Notes: generated by a model not told the origin, from the letters alone. DNA of 64,000 bases from Myxacorys almedinensis A (GCF_010091945.1 NZ_WVIE01000008.1:140901-204900); one strand, 5' to 3'. Positions 52,896 to 61,915 are shown, counted from the stretch's first letter. Made by a program: numbers and translations.

Positions 52896-53303
52896 GTGCA
52901 GACACAGAAGCCAAACAAGATCGAATTTAACACTGATTACCCGTGTCCCTGTCGGCGGCGCGGGCGCTTGACCCCGATCACCCTGACCGAAGCCTTTGGC
53001 TGCACTCGCTGTCAGCAAATTTTTGTGGTTGAAGACAGTGGCTATGTGATTGAGCAGTTGTCTACGACCTATCCCTACAAGCGATCGTGGCGATGGACGG
53101 GGCATCAGTGGAATGTCGTCCATCCTGGCTTGGGAGATAGCTACTTACCTTTGGCATTGGGGATATTACTGGTATTACTCAGCATTTGGCTACCCGTAGC
53201 GCTCCATTCTCCCTCCGGAGCGCATATAATTTTGTGGGCGATCGTGGCGTTAGTGTTGGCGATCTTGCCCGCACTGATGGTTTGGTTAGCTTATCGACGG
53301 TAG
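52896..53303 (+). CDS. Hypothetical membrane protein with Cys-rich N-terminus
   Basis: A 135-residue protein. The first 35 residues contain CPCRRRGR and CTRC, a likely zinc-ribbon-like pair of Cys groups, and residues about 85-132 form two transmembrane helices (LPLALGILLVLLSIWLPVAL and HIILWAIVALVLAILPALMVWLAY). GTG 52896 is the likely start. It precedes the ProA-like gene by 4 bp and is probably cotranscribed. I do not recognise the family. Confidence 0.65.
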   Translation: MQTQKPNKIEFNTDYPCPCRRRGRLTPITLTEAFGCTRCQQIFVVEDSGYVIEQLSTTYPYKRSWRWTGHQWNVVHPGLGDSYLPLALGILLVLLSIWLPVALHSPSGAHIILWAIVALVLAILPALMVWLAYRR

Positions 53304-53307
53304 CCTG

Positions 53308-54573
53308 ATGACTGAAGAATCTTTGGGGGGAGCGATTGACCCGTTGGCAGCCGTCCGAGAGGCTCATGCTGTCTCGTGGGATGTAGCAAAAATCAATGGG
53401 CTTACTCGCAGCCGTGCGGTGCAAACAATGGCACAGGTGCTTAAGAGCCAGCAAAATGAGATTTTAGAAGCGAACACCTTAGATTTGGAAATTAGCCGCG
53501 AAATGGCGGTTCCAGACCTGTTGCTAGATTGGCTAAAACTGACGCCAGAGCGGTTGCACAATGCTGTCCAGATTCTAGAGCGCTTGAGTGAGCTACCAGA
53601 TCCCATTGGTCGAGTCATGAGCGGCAATTTTCAAGTCGATCAGGGTCAAACCTATTCGCAGTTGATGCCGTTGGGGGTGATTGCCCTCGTGTATGAGGCG
53701 TTTCCTGAACTCGGTGCGATCGCAGCGGGTTTGTGCATCAAAGCGGGAAATTGTCTCGTGCTCAAGGGTGGCAGTGAGGCGAGTCATTCCAATAGCGTGA
53801 TTACTGACGCCTTGAGGAATGCCTTAGACGATGCAGGCATCCCGATCTCAAGTCTACAACTCCTCCCCACTGAGCAGGGCACCTCGGTGCGCGAGTTGAT
53901 TACCCAAGATCGCTATCTCAACCTTGTGATCCCCTACGGTAGACCCAGTTTGGTTCAACAAGTAGTGCGGCAAGCCACTGCCCCAGTGCTGCGATCGGCG
54001 ATGGGAAATTGCTACTTGTATTGGTCGTCGTCTGGCAGCTTAGACATGGCGCGGTGGATGATTCTCGACAGTCATCAGAGCGATCCCGATCCGGTCAATG
54101 CGATCGAGAAAGTCTTGATTCACCGACAGCAAAATCCGTCCACGGTGATGAGGTTGTGGAATAGTCTGCGCGAAAAGGGGTTTCAGCTTCGAGGCGATGC
54201 AGAACTGGTGCAAGAATTTCCAGAACTTGGGCTGGCTGAAGACTCGGAGTGGTCGCAGGCGTATCTCAACCGCGCCATTAGTTTCAAAGCGATCGATGGG
54301 TTAGAACCTGCGATCGATTGGATCAATCAGCACAGTAGCGGTCATGCAGACGGTCTGGCAACAGAGTCTTATCAAGAAAGTCGGCGGTTTGCGCTGGGGG
54401 TTTATAGCGCTTCGACCTATATCAATGCCTCACCCCGGTTTTATCGCAATCCAAAGCGAGGAGATGCTATTTTCTTGGGCATGTCGAACCAAAAGGGGCA
54501 TCGTCGGGGGTTGATCGGGCTAGAAACCCTAACAACGGTAAAGCATATTATTCAGGGGATAGGACAGGTATAG
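53308..54573 (+). CDS. ProA-like aldehyde dehydrogenase paralogue, catalytic Cys missing
   Basis: A 421-residue protein of the gamma-glutamyl phosphate reductase family. The family regions PLGVIALVYEAFPE, AGNCLVLKGGSEA and VIPYGRPSLVQQV are present. In ProA the thioester-forming cysteine precedes the N-x-x-E-T-x-L-V-H stretch (C-N-x-x-E-T); here the aligned sequence is DPVNAIEKVLIH, so the position is occupied by valine. It therefore probably does not reduce gamma-glutamyl phosphate in the usual way. A canonical proA would be expected elsewhere in the genome. Confidence 0.75.
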   Translation: MTEESLGGAIDPLAAVREAHAVSWDVAKINGLTRSRAVQTMAQVLKSQQNEILEANTLDLEISREMAVPDLLLDWLKLTPERLHNAVQILERLSELPDPIGRVMSGNFQVDQGQTYSQLMPLGVIALVYEAFPELGAIAAGLCIKAGNCLVLKGGSEASHSNSVITDALRNALDDAGIPISSLQLLPTEQGTSVRELITQDRYLNLVIPYGRPSLVQQVVRQATAPVLRSAMGNCYLYWSSSGSLDMARWMILDSHQSDPDPVNAIEKVLIHRQQNPSTVMRLWNSLREKGFQLRGDAELVQEFPELGLAEDSEWSQAYLNRAISFKAIDGLEPAIDWINQHSSGHADGLATESYQESRRFALGVYSASTYINASPRFYRNPKRGDAIFLGMSNQKGHRRGLIGLETLTTVKHIIQGIGQV

Positions 54574-54643
54574 CCAGGGCTGAGGAGGGTATGAGAACGC
54601 GGCTGTTCCTCCTAAAATTCTCGAAATAATAAATTCTCGAAAT

Positions 54644-54667
54644 AAAAAGGGGTGCGATCGCACCCCT
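54644..54667 (-). terminator. Intrinsic terminator of the delta-9 desaturase gene
   Basis: A perfect palindrome GGGGTGCGATCGCACCCC (54649-54666, extended one base pair by A/T at both ends) centred on a HIP1 octamer, followed on the minus strand by TTTTTATTT. It lies 26 bp after the desaturase stop and between two convergent genes; it may also stop the ProA-side transcript less efficiently. Confidence 0.85.
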
Positions 54668-54692
54668 CTCTCGCTTTATTGAAATGTCTGTC

Positions 54693-55523
54693 CTACGATT
54701 GCGGTTCGGTTTTTTCAACCAATTTCACTTTGGTCACCAAGCCCAACGCCTGCAACGCCTGAATCGTCATCCAGGTCATATCAAATTCCCACCACTTCAT
54801 CCCGTGACGGGCAGAATATTGATACGCATGGTGATTGTTGTGCCAGCCTTCGCCATAAGTCAGCAGTGCCACCCACCAGCAATTGGTCGAGTTATCACCA
54901 GCATCGTAGGTGCGGTAGCCAAATTTGTGAGTGGCGCTGTTGACGAGCCAAGTGCAGTGATAGACCAGCACCAGCCGGGCAAAGACGCCCCACACCACAA
55001 ACGACCAGCCGCCAATTAAATACAGCACAACCCCCAGCGCCACCTGAATCGGCAGGAAATAGTCATCCAAGAACTTGTAAACCGGATCGTTGGCAATATC
55101 TTTCGTAAATTTGGGAATTTCTTGCACTGCCGGAACATCGTGCAGCATCCACTGCATATGGCTCCACCAAAATCCTTTATTGGAATCGTGGTGATCGACA
55201 GCTTCATCGGAATGCACATGGTGATGGCGATGTAACCCGACCCACCAAATGGGACCGCCCTGCACCGCTAACGTTCCAAAAAAGACGAGCAGATACTCTA
55301 ACCATTTTGGAGTCTGAAAACTGCGGTGGCTGACCATGCGATGCCACCCTAAGGTAATTCCTAGCCCGCCGGTGATCCAGTAAAGCGCTAGAGCAACGCC
55401 AATGGCTGCCCAACTGAAATTGCTAGGCAGCAGAGCAAACAGCGCCCCTACATGGATCGCTACCATGAACAAAAAGGTAGTCCAATCGAAACTGAGTTGA
55501 GTTTTTTGAGTTGCAACAGTCAT
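54693..55523 (-). CDS. desC: Acyl-lipid/acyl-CoA delta-9-type desaturase
   Basis: A 276-residue membrane diiron desaturase. Four hydrophobic segments and the three histidine boxes are present: HRMVSHR, HRHHHVHSD and EGWHNNHH. Cyanobacterial DesC puts the first double bond into membrane acyl chains at carbon 9. The length and sequence type match DesC, but regiospecificity is assigned by family only. It is followed by a strong terminator. Confidence 0.9.
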   Translation of the reverse strand: MTVATQKTQLSFDWTTFLFMVAIHVGALFALLPSNFSWAAIGVALALYWITGGLGITLGWHRMVSHRSFQTPKWLEYLLVFFGTLAVQGGPIWWVGLHRHHHVHSDEAVDHHDSNKGFWWSHMQWMLHDVPAVQEIPKFTKDIANDPVYKFLDDYFLPIQVALGVVLYLIGGWSFVVWGVFARLVLVYHCTWLVNSATHKFGYRTYDAGDNSTNCWWVALLTYGEGWHNNHHAYQYSARHGMKWWEFDMTWMTIQALQALGLVTKVKLVEKTEPQS

Positions 55524-55796
55524 GAAAGAGTCTCGAAATGCGATAGTGTCCTAGATCTGCGTAATCCATCGGAGCTTGGCTGAGCCAGCCGCACCTCTGC
55601 TCGGTAAAGAGTGCCCTATCAAGAGACGAGCAGACGGGGAGAGTATATAATGAACCTCCCGATCCGTTTGCTCCTGAGTGCCAGTTCTGTCTCAACTCGC
55701 CGATCGTGCTGGACAGAGATCCCAAAAGGGGCAAAATGGTTCGCACTTCCCACTGTAAACGTTTTTTAACGTTTGTGAACTTTTAGAAGAGGCAGA

Positions 55797-57026
55797 ATGG
55801 ACGGCTCGACGCTGGTAAAACAAGCAGAACAAGCTCTTTCTGAAACTTTTTCAGAAATTGATGCCCAGGTCAAGAAAAATCTCCATCGAGTGTTGAGTGC
55901 TTACCGAAACCATCGCGTCGGAGTCCATCATTTTGCGGGGGTTACGGGCTACGGGCACGATGACTTGGGGCGAGAAGTTTTAGATCGAGTCTTTGCCGAA
56001 ATTATGGGTGCAGATGCGGCGATCGTCCGGGTGCAATTTGTCTCTGGAACCCATGCGATCGCCGCCGCTTTATACGGCGTTTTGCGTCCTGGTGATGAGC
56101 TACTTTCGGTTGCTGGCGCACCTTACGACACCCTTGAAGAAGTGATTGGCATTCGGGGCACTCAGCAAGGCTCTTTGAGAGACTTCGGAATTTCTTATCG
56201 ACAATTAGAATTAACCTCAGAAGGAATGATCGATTGGCACGCCCTAAAGTCTGCGATCCAGCCCCACACCCGCTTGGTGACTATTCAGCGATCGTGCGGT
56301 TATTCGTGGCGACCCAGCTTATCGATCGACGACATTGAGAAAATCGTGTTTTATGTCAAGCAGCAAAATCCCCACACGCTTTGTTTTGTAGACAACTGCT
56401 ACGGAGAATTTGTCGAGCAGCGCGAACCTACAGCAGTGGGAGCCGATTTGATGGCAGGTTCGCTGATCAAAAATCCGGGAGGAACGATCGTTTCAGCGGG
56501 GGGATACATCGCAGGTCGTGCCGATTTGGTTGAGATGGCGGCGTGTCGCTTAACGGCTCCGGGAGTCGGTAGCTTTGGCGGTGCCACGTTTAATCAAAAT
56601 CGTTTGCTGTTCCAAGGGCTGTTTTTGTCGCCACAGATGGTGGGAGAAGCCAAAAAAGGCAACCACCTGACCGCTTATGTTTTCGATCAACTGGGCTATG
56701 GGGTGAATCCGGTTCCGTTTGCGCCGCGCCGGGATGTGATTCAGGCGATTCAATTGGGTTCGCCCGAAAAAATGATTGCCTTCTGCCGCACGATTCAGCA
56801 GTATTCGCCGATCGGCTCTTATCTCGATCCGGTTCCGGCAGAAATGCCGGGATACGAAAGCGAACTGGTGATGGCAGGTGGCACGTTTATCGATGGCAGC
56901 ACCTCAGAATTTTCGGCAGATGGTCCCTTGCGTGAACCCTACGTAGTGTTCTGCCAAGGAGGAACGCACTGGACGCACGTTGCGATCGCTCTAGAAGCCG
57001 CGATCGCTGCAATTAGATCCACCTGA
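55797..57026 (+). CDS. Aluminium-resistance / methionine-gamma-lyase-like PLP protein
   Basis: A 409-residue fold-type I PLP protein. It has VGVHHFAGVTGYGHDDLGREVLDRVFAEIMGADAAIVR at the start, FVSGTHAIAAALYGVLRPGDELLSVAG in the small-domain region, and the likely PLP lysine in GSLIKNPGG, after the DNCYGEFVE loop. The family (PF06838) is annotated as aluminium resistance or C-S lyase; the substrate is not proven. Complete length. The 270 bp upstream show AACGTTT repeats (55760-55780) but no gene. Confidence 0.85.
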   Translation: MDGSTLVKQAEQALSETFSEIDAQVKKNLHRVLSAYRNHRVGVHHFAGVTGYGHDDLGREVLDRVFAEIMGADAAIVRVQFVSGTHAIAAALYGVLRPGDELLSVAGAPYDTLEEVIGIRGTQQGSLRDFGISYRQLELTSEGMIDWHALKSAIQPHTRLVTIQRSCGYSWRPSLSIDDIEKIVFYVKQQNPHTLCFVDNCYGEFVEQREPTAVGADLMAGSLIKNPGGTIVSAGGYIAGRADLVEMAACRLTAPGVGSFGGATFNQNRLLFQGLFLSPQMVGEAKKGNHLTAYVFDQLGYGVNPVPFAPRRDVIQAIQLGSPEKMIAFCRTIQQYSPIGSYLDPVPAEMPGYESELVMAGGTFIDGSTSEFSADGPLREPYVVFCQGGTHWTHVAIALEAAIAAIRST

Positions 57027-57053
57027 TGGTTTTGGGTTGCTGAGGATCTTTGT

Positions 57054-57428
57054 TTAATGCTTGAGAAACTCTAGATCTTCATCTTCCCAGCAGGGCGTAG
57101 GCGGCAACCGGGACAAGACCCGCTCAATGTCGTCTTCGACCTCTGCCATGTCGTATCGGTTGAAGAGAAAGGTCAGAGCCGAGAGGTCGCGATCGCGAAT
57201 CGCAGATGGCGGAACATTGGGATCAAACCGTTGCGACACATACGGTTTACAAACCTTGGGTTTGACGTAATGCCAAGGATCAAAGCACGGTTCTGCTTGA
57301 TCTAGTTGATCTCGATCAGGTGCGATCGCATGCAACAGATCGACCGCAGCCGCATCAGCCTGAGTGGGCGCTGATTGAGGGGTATCGGCAAGAGAAGATA
57401 AACTCTCGCTAGATGAAGCGTCTAGCAT
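57054..57428 (-). CDS. Hypothetical protein, cyanobacterial type
   Basis: A 124-residue soluble protein. The first 45 residues are Ser/Ala-rich and likely disordered; the rest (FDPWHYVKPKVCKPYVSQRFDPNVPPSAIRDRDLSALTFLFNRYDMAEVEDDIERVLSRLPPTPCWEDEDLEFLKH) is compact and acidic. I do not recognise a domain. It is convergent with the PLP gene. From 57429 to 57799 (371 bp) I see no gene, only AT-rich sequence without clear repeats. Confidence 0.55.
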   Translation of the reverse strand: MLDASSSESLSSLADTPQSAPTQADAAAVDLLHAIAPDRDQLDQAEPCFDPWHYVKPKVCKPYVSQRFDPNVPPSAIRDRDLSALTFLFNRYDMAEVEDDIERVLSRLPPTPCWEDEDLEFLKH

Positions 57429-57799
57429 GAATAGGCTGCTCCGTGAAATTATGGGGAAGCGATCGCCACCAAGTCAAGCGGCTTTGGAACTAACTGAGAC
57501 ACACTCTAATATTTGTTACCGTAGATCCCCTGAGTTGGTAAAGTCAATAAATTAGCTGATCCATTTAACCATTGCAAGTGAAAACACTTATTTGATCGCC
57601 CTACAGCCATATTTTTTGCGGTGCAGCCCTCTCAGTCGGCATGGGTAAAATTGCACAGCTAACGACCCTACCTCTGTGTTTTCTCGCGCTAGTAAGCGAC
57701 TTGGCTTTGTCTACCGAGATAAAACAATTGTTGCCACAAGTTAGGATCGTGTGACAGCGGGTTAGAGTGAGGGTTGAAGGCTAGATTCAATGCTCAACT

Positions 57800-57997
57800 A
57801 TGAATGGCGAAGATACGATTAAGCTCGATCAGTTTCTAAAGTTGGTCGGCATTGCTCAAACCGGAGGACAAGCAAAGTTCCTCATTCAAGATGGCGAAGT
57901 CTTGGTGAATGGCAAAGTTGAAACCCAACGCGGACGAAAGCTAGGCAACGGCGATCAGGTGACAACGATGGGGGAAACCTTTGAAGTCAGTTTGTAA
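57800..57997 (+). CDS. S4-domain RNA-binding protein (YbcJ-like)
   Basis: A 65-residue S4 domain: IKLDQFLKLVGIAQTGGQAKFLIQDGEVLVNGKVETQRGRKLGNGDQV, the fold used by ribosomal protein S4 and RNA-modification enzymes to bind RNA. A single-domain version of this size is often found as YbcJ/RqcP-like protein. The partner RNA is unknown. Confidence 0.85.
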   Translation: MNGEDTIKLDQFLKLVGIAQTGGQAKFLIQDGEVLVNGKVETQRGRKLGNGDQVTTMGETFEVSL

Positions 57998-58009
57998 AAA
58001 GCTTTTTAC
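57994..58009 (+). terminator. Weak hairpin at the S4 gene end
   Basis: GTAAAAAGCTTTTTAC is a perfect 16-bp palindrome including the stop codon. It is followed by TTTTACAATCCTTTACAATG rather than a long T run, so termination would be weak; it might equally be a stability element. Confidence 0.35.
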
Positions 58010-58086
58010 CTTTTACAATCCTTTACAATGAGGAAGAGCGCCATTAGCAACGAGCGATCGCTGTCGTTAGATTCAGGCATCTCGAT

Positions 58087-58935
58087 ATGGATTTGATGTA
58101 TTTGACGTGGCTAGACAACAATTCTTGGCTGATCGAGCTTTCTGGCAAGCGCATTCTGCTTGACCCTTGGCTGATCGGCGACCTCACCTTTGGCAACCTC
58201 ACCTGGCTATTTCGAGGATCGCGATCGTGCGATCGCGCCATCCCCGAAAATCTTGATCTGATTCTTCTCTCTCAGGGCATTGAAGATCACGCCCATCCTG
58301 AGACCCTGAAACACCTTGATAAGTCTATTCCGGTCGTTGCCTCACCCAGCGCTGCTACTGTGGCTCAATCCCTCGGATTTCTGCACGTAACCGCCCTCTA
58401 CCACGGTAAAACCTTCACGCTAGATGACCAGATTCAAATCTTGGCAACGGTAGGATCTCTGGTCGGACCAACCACAAAAGAAAATGGTTATCTTCTCACC
58501 GCCTTAGGCACAAACACCAAACTCTACTACGAGCCACACGGGTTCCATGATCCCCGGCTCAAAGACCATGCGCCGATCGATGTGGTGATCACTCCGCAAA
58601 TCGATTTGGCACTGCCGGTTGTGGGTTCTATCATCAAAGGCAAGCAGACCAGCTTGAAACTCGCGCAAGCGCTCAACCCTCAAGTCATGATCCCAACCGC
58701 CGCCGGGGGCGACATCACGTTTGAGGGAGTCCTGATGTCAATCCTCAACGTTTTTGGTTCACCCGATCAGTTGCGACACCAGTTAGCACAATCTGATCTC
58801 GCAACGCAGGTTATAGAACTGAAACCGGGCATTTCTTACGAAGTAAATCTTACGTCCAGCGACACGTCCAGCGATCGCAGCACACCTTCGGTCACGCCTG
58901 CTGCCCTTAGCCCCCATCAGCAACTTCACCCCTAA
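58087..58935 (+). CDS. Metallo-beta-lactamase-fold protein with altered metal motif
   Basis: A 282-residue MBL-fold protein similar to the YtkL/UlaG group: TWLDNNSWLIELSGKRILLDPWL, then LDLILLSQGIEDHAHPETLKHL, and a later DVVITPQIDLALPVVGSIIKGKQ region. The usual H-x-H-x-D-H metal signature reads S-Q-G-I-E-D-H, with only the last His retained, so a standard two-zinc centre is unlikely. The cofactor and reaction are unknown. The pterin dehydratase gene follows 8 bp later. Confidence 0.75.
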   Translation: MDLMYLTWLDNNSWLIELSGKRILLDPWLIGDLTFGNLTWLFRGSRSCDRAIPENLDLILLSQGIEDHAHPETLKHLDKSIPVVASPSAATVAQSLGFLHVTALYHGKTFTLDDQIQILATVGSLVGPTTKENGYLLTALGTNTKLYYEPHGFHDPRLKDHAPIDVVITPQIDLALPVVGSIIKGKQTSLKLAQALNPQVMIPTAAGGDITFEGVLMSILNVFGSPDQLRHQLAQSDLATQVIELKPGISYEVNLTSSDTSSDRSTPSVTPAALSPHQQLHP

Positions 58936-58943
58936 ACCTGCTC

Positions 58944-59243
58944 ATGGCTCTTCCTAAACTCTCCCCCACCGATCTAGAAGCCCAACTCACCCACCTCGAC
59001 GGTTGGGCAACCCAAAACGACAAGTTGCACAAAGACTTTACGTTTGCCTCGTTTGTCGAAGCCTTCGGATTTATGTCTAGCTTGGCATTGGTTTCAGAAT
59101 CGATGGGGCATCATCCCGAATGGTTTAATGTCTACAACCGCATCACGATCGATCTCACCACTCACGATGCAGGCGGCATTACTCAACAGGATATCGACTG
59201 GGCAACCACAGCCAATAAATTAGCGGCAAAATTGGCGAGCTAA
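58944..59243 (+). CDS. 4a-hydroxytetrahydrobiopterin dehydratase
   Basis: A 99-residue PCD/DCoH protein that recycles 4a-hydroxypterins. Typical segments: LDGWATQNDKLHKDFTFASFVEAFGFMSSLALVSESMGHHPEWFNVYNRITIDLTTHDAGGIT with the catalytic HH-P-E-W stretch. Full length. It is directly downstream of the MBL-fold gene and probably in the same operon. Confidence 0.93.
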   Translation: MALPKLSPTDLEAQLTHLDGWATQNDKLHKDFTFASFVEAFGFMSSLALVSESMGHHPEWFNVYNRITIDLTTHDAGGITQQDIDWATTANKLAAKLAS

Positions 59244-59398
59244 TACTAAATTAATCTGTAAATGCTACAGACGTGCGACCTCCCCCAACTCCTCCTCAGT
59301 AAAGTGGGGAGCCGGAAAGTCCCTCCTAACCCAAGGGGGATGCCGTAGGCAGGGGAGTCGAAGATCTGTCGCAGTGAAAAATCAATTGGGTATTAGAT
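59241..59398 (+). repeat. TAATAC-ended MITE-like element, copy 2
   Basis: A 158-bp element starting TAATACTAAATTAATCTG and ending CAATTGGGTATTA. The ends are imperfect inverted repeats (TAATAC..AATT), and the body has GGGATGCCGTAGGCAGG as in copy 1 at 23145-23300, which lies in opposite orientation. The first TAA is the pterin dehydratase stop. The following 170 bp to 59572 show nothing else. Confidence 0.8.
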
Positions 59399-59572
59399 GT
59401 AGATTTCTTGAAATCGTCCAGATCTGCTTAACTCATCCTGAAAACTGAACAATCTAGCGAAAAAAGAACGCCGAGAAATTAGGGGTCAAATTCGCTCGTA
59501 ACCCGGTCTAGCCAACGTTGCAGGTTGCAAAAAGTTGGCGTTGAGTTGATTGTATTTGTTGAGGATGGGGAG

Positions 59573-60580
59573 ATGTTGGCACAAGATACTGCCTTTTGTT
59601 TTGGAGTTTCGAGCAAGACTGGCACCACTGAACCGCCCACTGAAGGATTTAACCTTGAGGGATTTAGGCAGTTGCTCAGTCAGGTCGAAGCGGAGCTATA
59701 CCGGAGCGATGTGTTTCGAGGCGCGATCGCACGCTTGGAAGAAACGCAAACGGATGAAACCCCAAGTCTACAGTTTTTGTTGAAAAGCGTCGGACGTGAA
59801 GCGATTCGCCTAGCCCTGCGGCGAGTGGCGCAGCAGCCAGAACCTGAAGAACCCGCGATCGCTCGGAACTTGGCAGAACCGATCGCAACACGCAAACCGC
59901 GCGCCCTCAATTCTCAAGTTCAGACCCCTAGCCTCCCCTCTTCAGACACGTTTTCGTCAGACAAGTTGGATGCCGACCTGCTCAACCTGGTTCCTGGCTG
60001 GCGCAAACGCTCCAATCCATCTCAGCAGATCGATCAAGAAGAACAGCAACGGCAACTCGGGTTAACTCAGCTAGGGCAGCAGATTCGTCAGGCACGAGAA
60101 GCGCGATCGATGTCTTTAGCAGAATTGCACAGCAAAACGCTAGTGCCGTTGCATCAACTGCAAGCGCTCGAAGTGGGGCACGGCATTCACTTGCCCGAAG
60201 ATATTTACCTGCGCGGCTTTATTCGTCGGATCGCCAATGCCCTCAATCTTAACGCCGAGGCATTGTTGGATATCGTGCCGACGCCCGATCCGGTAAAAGC
60301 GATCTTGCCGTCTTGGTATCATCCTCAAACCAAGTCTTCAGCCATCAGCTTGGGTAATCTATCGCTTTGCCCCGCCCACCTCTATGTGGGATATGCTGCC
60401 CTGTTGGTTGGGGGTGTAGCGTGGCTTTCTCACCAGCCTGCACCCGCCCCTCTGCCTAACGCGATCGATTTAACGTCGCCCCGGGTGACAACGCCCCAGC
60501 CCAACCTCAAATCTCAGGCGGCACCATCCACGACTCTGGGTGCCAGTGTCAGCGTTGCAGCCCCAGAAACGATGAAGTAG
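59573..60580 (+). CDS. RodZ-like helix-turn-helix membrane protein
   Basis: A 335-residue protein with a Cro/RodZ-type HTH at about 165-240 (LGQQIRQAREARSMSLAELHSKTLVPLHQLQALEVGHGIHLPEDIYLRGFIRRIANALNL) and one membrane segment (LYVGYAALLVGGVAWL). Its C-terminal part is short and Pro/Thr-rich. The N-terminal 150 residues are variable and charged. RodZ couples the cell-shape machinery to MreB; here the long N-terminal extension is unlike E. coli RodZ. The start at ATG 59573 has GGGGAG directly upstream; a frame extends further up. Confidence 0.75.
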   Translation: MLAQDTAFCFGVSSKTGTTEPPTEGFNLEGFRQLLSQVEAELYRSDVFRGAIARLEETQTDETPSLQFLLKSVGREAIRLALRRVAQQPEPEEPAIARNLAEPIATRKPRALNSQVQTPSLPSSDTFSSDKLDADLLNLVPGWRKRSNPSQQIDQEEQQRQLGLTQLGQQIRQAREARSMSLAELHSKTLVPLHQLQALEVGHGIHLPEDIYLRGFIRRIANALNLNAEALLDIVPTPDPVKAILPSWYHPQTKSSAISLGNLSLCPAHLYVGYAALLVGGVAWLSHQPAPAPLPNAIDLTSPRVTTPQPNLKSQAAPSTTLGASVSVAAPETMK

Positions 60581-60620
60581 CAACGCTGACATCCCGAAGG
60601 CTTTCTACCTCACCTCGACC

Positions 60621-61757
60621 CTACACCTTGCGGAGTTCTGCAATGGGCGTGGGGTCGATTTTCTGCGCGTTTTGCTCAAGAGGGCAAGGTATCGAGGTTT
60701 CACCCGACCAGGTTGTAAAGGTTACGTCATCTCGATAATGCCGAGGCGTTTGCAGAAGCAATTGCCAAGCTGCTTTTGCAGGCAGAACATATCCAGCTTT
60801 GGTTGGATAGTGGGTTTGAAGCAGCGTTTGCACAAGCGGATAATAATCGGAATTAATTCCTGGAAAAATGTGATGTTCGGTGTGGTAAGAAAAGTTTAGG
60901 TGGAGCAGATCAAACAGCTTGGGCACCTTGATGGAAATGCTATTGGCTAAGGGATCATTCACACTCGTCAGGCGGCACAGCATGTGATTGGTGTAAACAT
61001 AAAAGATGATGCCTGCATACCCGATGCCAATGGGCAAGAAATAGCTCAGTGCCAGCTTGAGTGGGTGAAATTGTAGGTAGCACAAAATGCTGAGGTGTAA
61101 ACCGAGAATTCCAAAAAACTCGCTTGCGATCGCGGCTCGTTCTTTGGGGCTAACCCGAAAGGCTGCCGGGACATAGTTCACCGATTCATTGTTAAACAAC
61201 AGCACAGAGGTGAGGTTCCGAAAGGTATAAATGCCCCAAGCCGTTGCCATGCCCACCGCCAGCCCCAAGGGATGCACGTCTGAAGACGGGGAAAATTGAT
61301 TTTGAATCCATTTTCCCCATGTGTTGGGTTGCTCATACAAGTAATTGCGATCCGGATCGGCAACCGAGTTTGTGTGAGTGTGATGCTCTCTGTTATGCAC
61401 TATTTGCCACAGCGTTGGCGGCATCCACAACATTGCCAGCCCCACCAAACTCACGATGCGGCGGAAACGAGGAGCTTTGATGGCGCTACTGTGCATCAGA
61501 TCGTGAGAGCTAAACAGCAGCACAATCACACTATTTCCCATCAGCAACGCCAAGGGAAAATACAATGGCAGCCAATACCAAGTCCATCGGTCTAAGTAGG
61601 ATGCGATCGCCCAACCCAGCACCAAAAGTGCCACGTTTATCAGCAAAATTACTATTTTGTTCCGATCGGGCAAAAAGGCTGCTGGTGGTAGCATCGGACG
61701 CAGCTTTTTGGCATACTCTGACTGATGCGTTAGCGCTGAATTTTGGATAACATTCAT
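60621..61757 (-). CDS. Fatty-acid desaturase family protein (three His boxes)
   Basis: A 378-residue membrane diiron enzyme with about six hydrophobic segments and His boxes HDLMH, HNREHH and HTEHH. This belongs to the FADS family (delta-6/12/omega-3 or beta-carotene hydroxylase-like enzymes) and is not close to the delta-9 type at 54.7 kb. The acyl or carotenoid substrate cannot be told. It is divergent from a cyclopropane-synthase-like methyltransferase. Confidence 0.85.
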   Translation of the reverse strand: MNVIQNSALTHQSEYAKKLRPMLPPAAFLPDRNKIVILLINVALLVLGWAIASYLDRWTWYWLPLYFPLALLMGNSVIVLLFSSHDLMHSSAIKAPRFRRIVSLVGLAMLWMPPTLWQIVHNREHHTHTNSVADPDRNYLYEQPNTWGKWIQNQFSPSSDVHPLGLAVGMATAWGIYTFRNLTSVLLFNNESVNYVPAAFRVSPKERAAIASEFFGILGLHLSILCYLQFHPLKLALSYFLPIGIGYAGIIFYVYTNHMLCRLTSVNDPLANSISIKVPKLFDLLHLNFSYHTEHHIFPGINSDYYPLVQTLLQTHYPTKAGYVLPAKAAWQLLLQTPRHYRDDVTFTTWSGETSIPCPLEQNAQKIDPTPIAELRKV

Positions 61758-61758
61758 A

Positions 61759-61797
61759 AGTTTTGTAAGCCGAATAAAGTTTTGTAAGCTAAATATT
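61759..61797. promoter_or_regulatory. Tandem AAGTTTTGTAAGC units in the desaturase/methyltransferase spacer
   Basis: Two direct copies of a 19-20 bp unit (AGTTTTGTAAGCC-GAATAA, then AGTTTTGTAAGCT-AAATA) sit just upstream of the desaturase start, in the 158-bp divergent promoter region. They could be an operator for the pair. Confidence 0.4.
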
Positions 61798-61915
61798 TGA
61801 ACTCAATTAGTTAGGATGCTATCTATAATTTGTTTTAAATCTTGAAGAGGGGCTTGGAAAAAATTCTCTTTATAGTAGCGTAATAGTGTTCTGAATGCGA
61901 AATGGAGATTCATCT

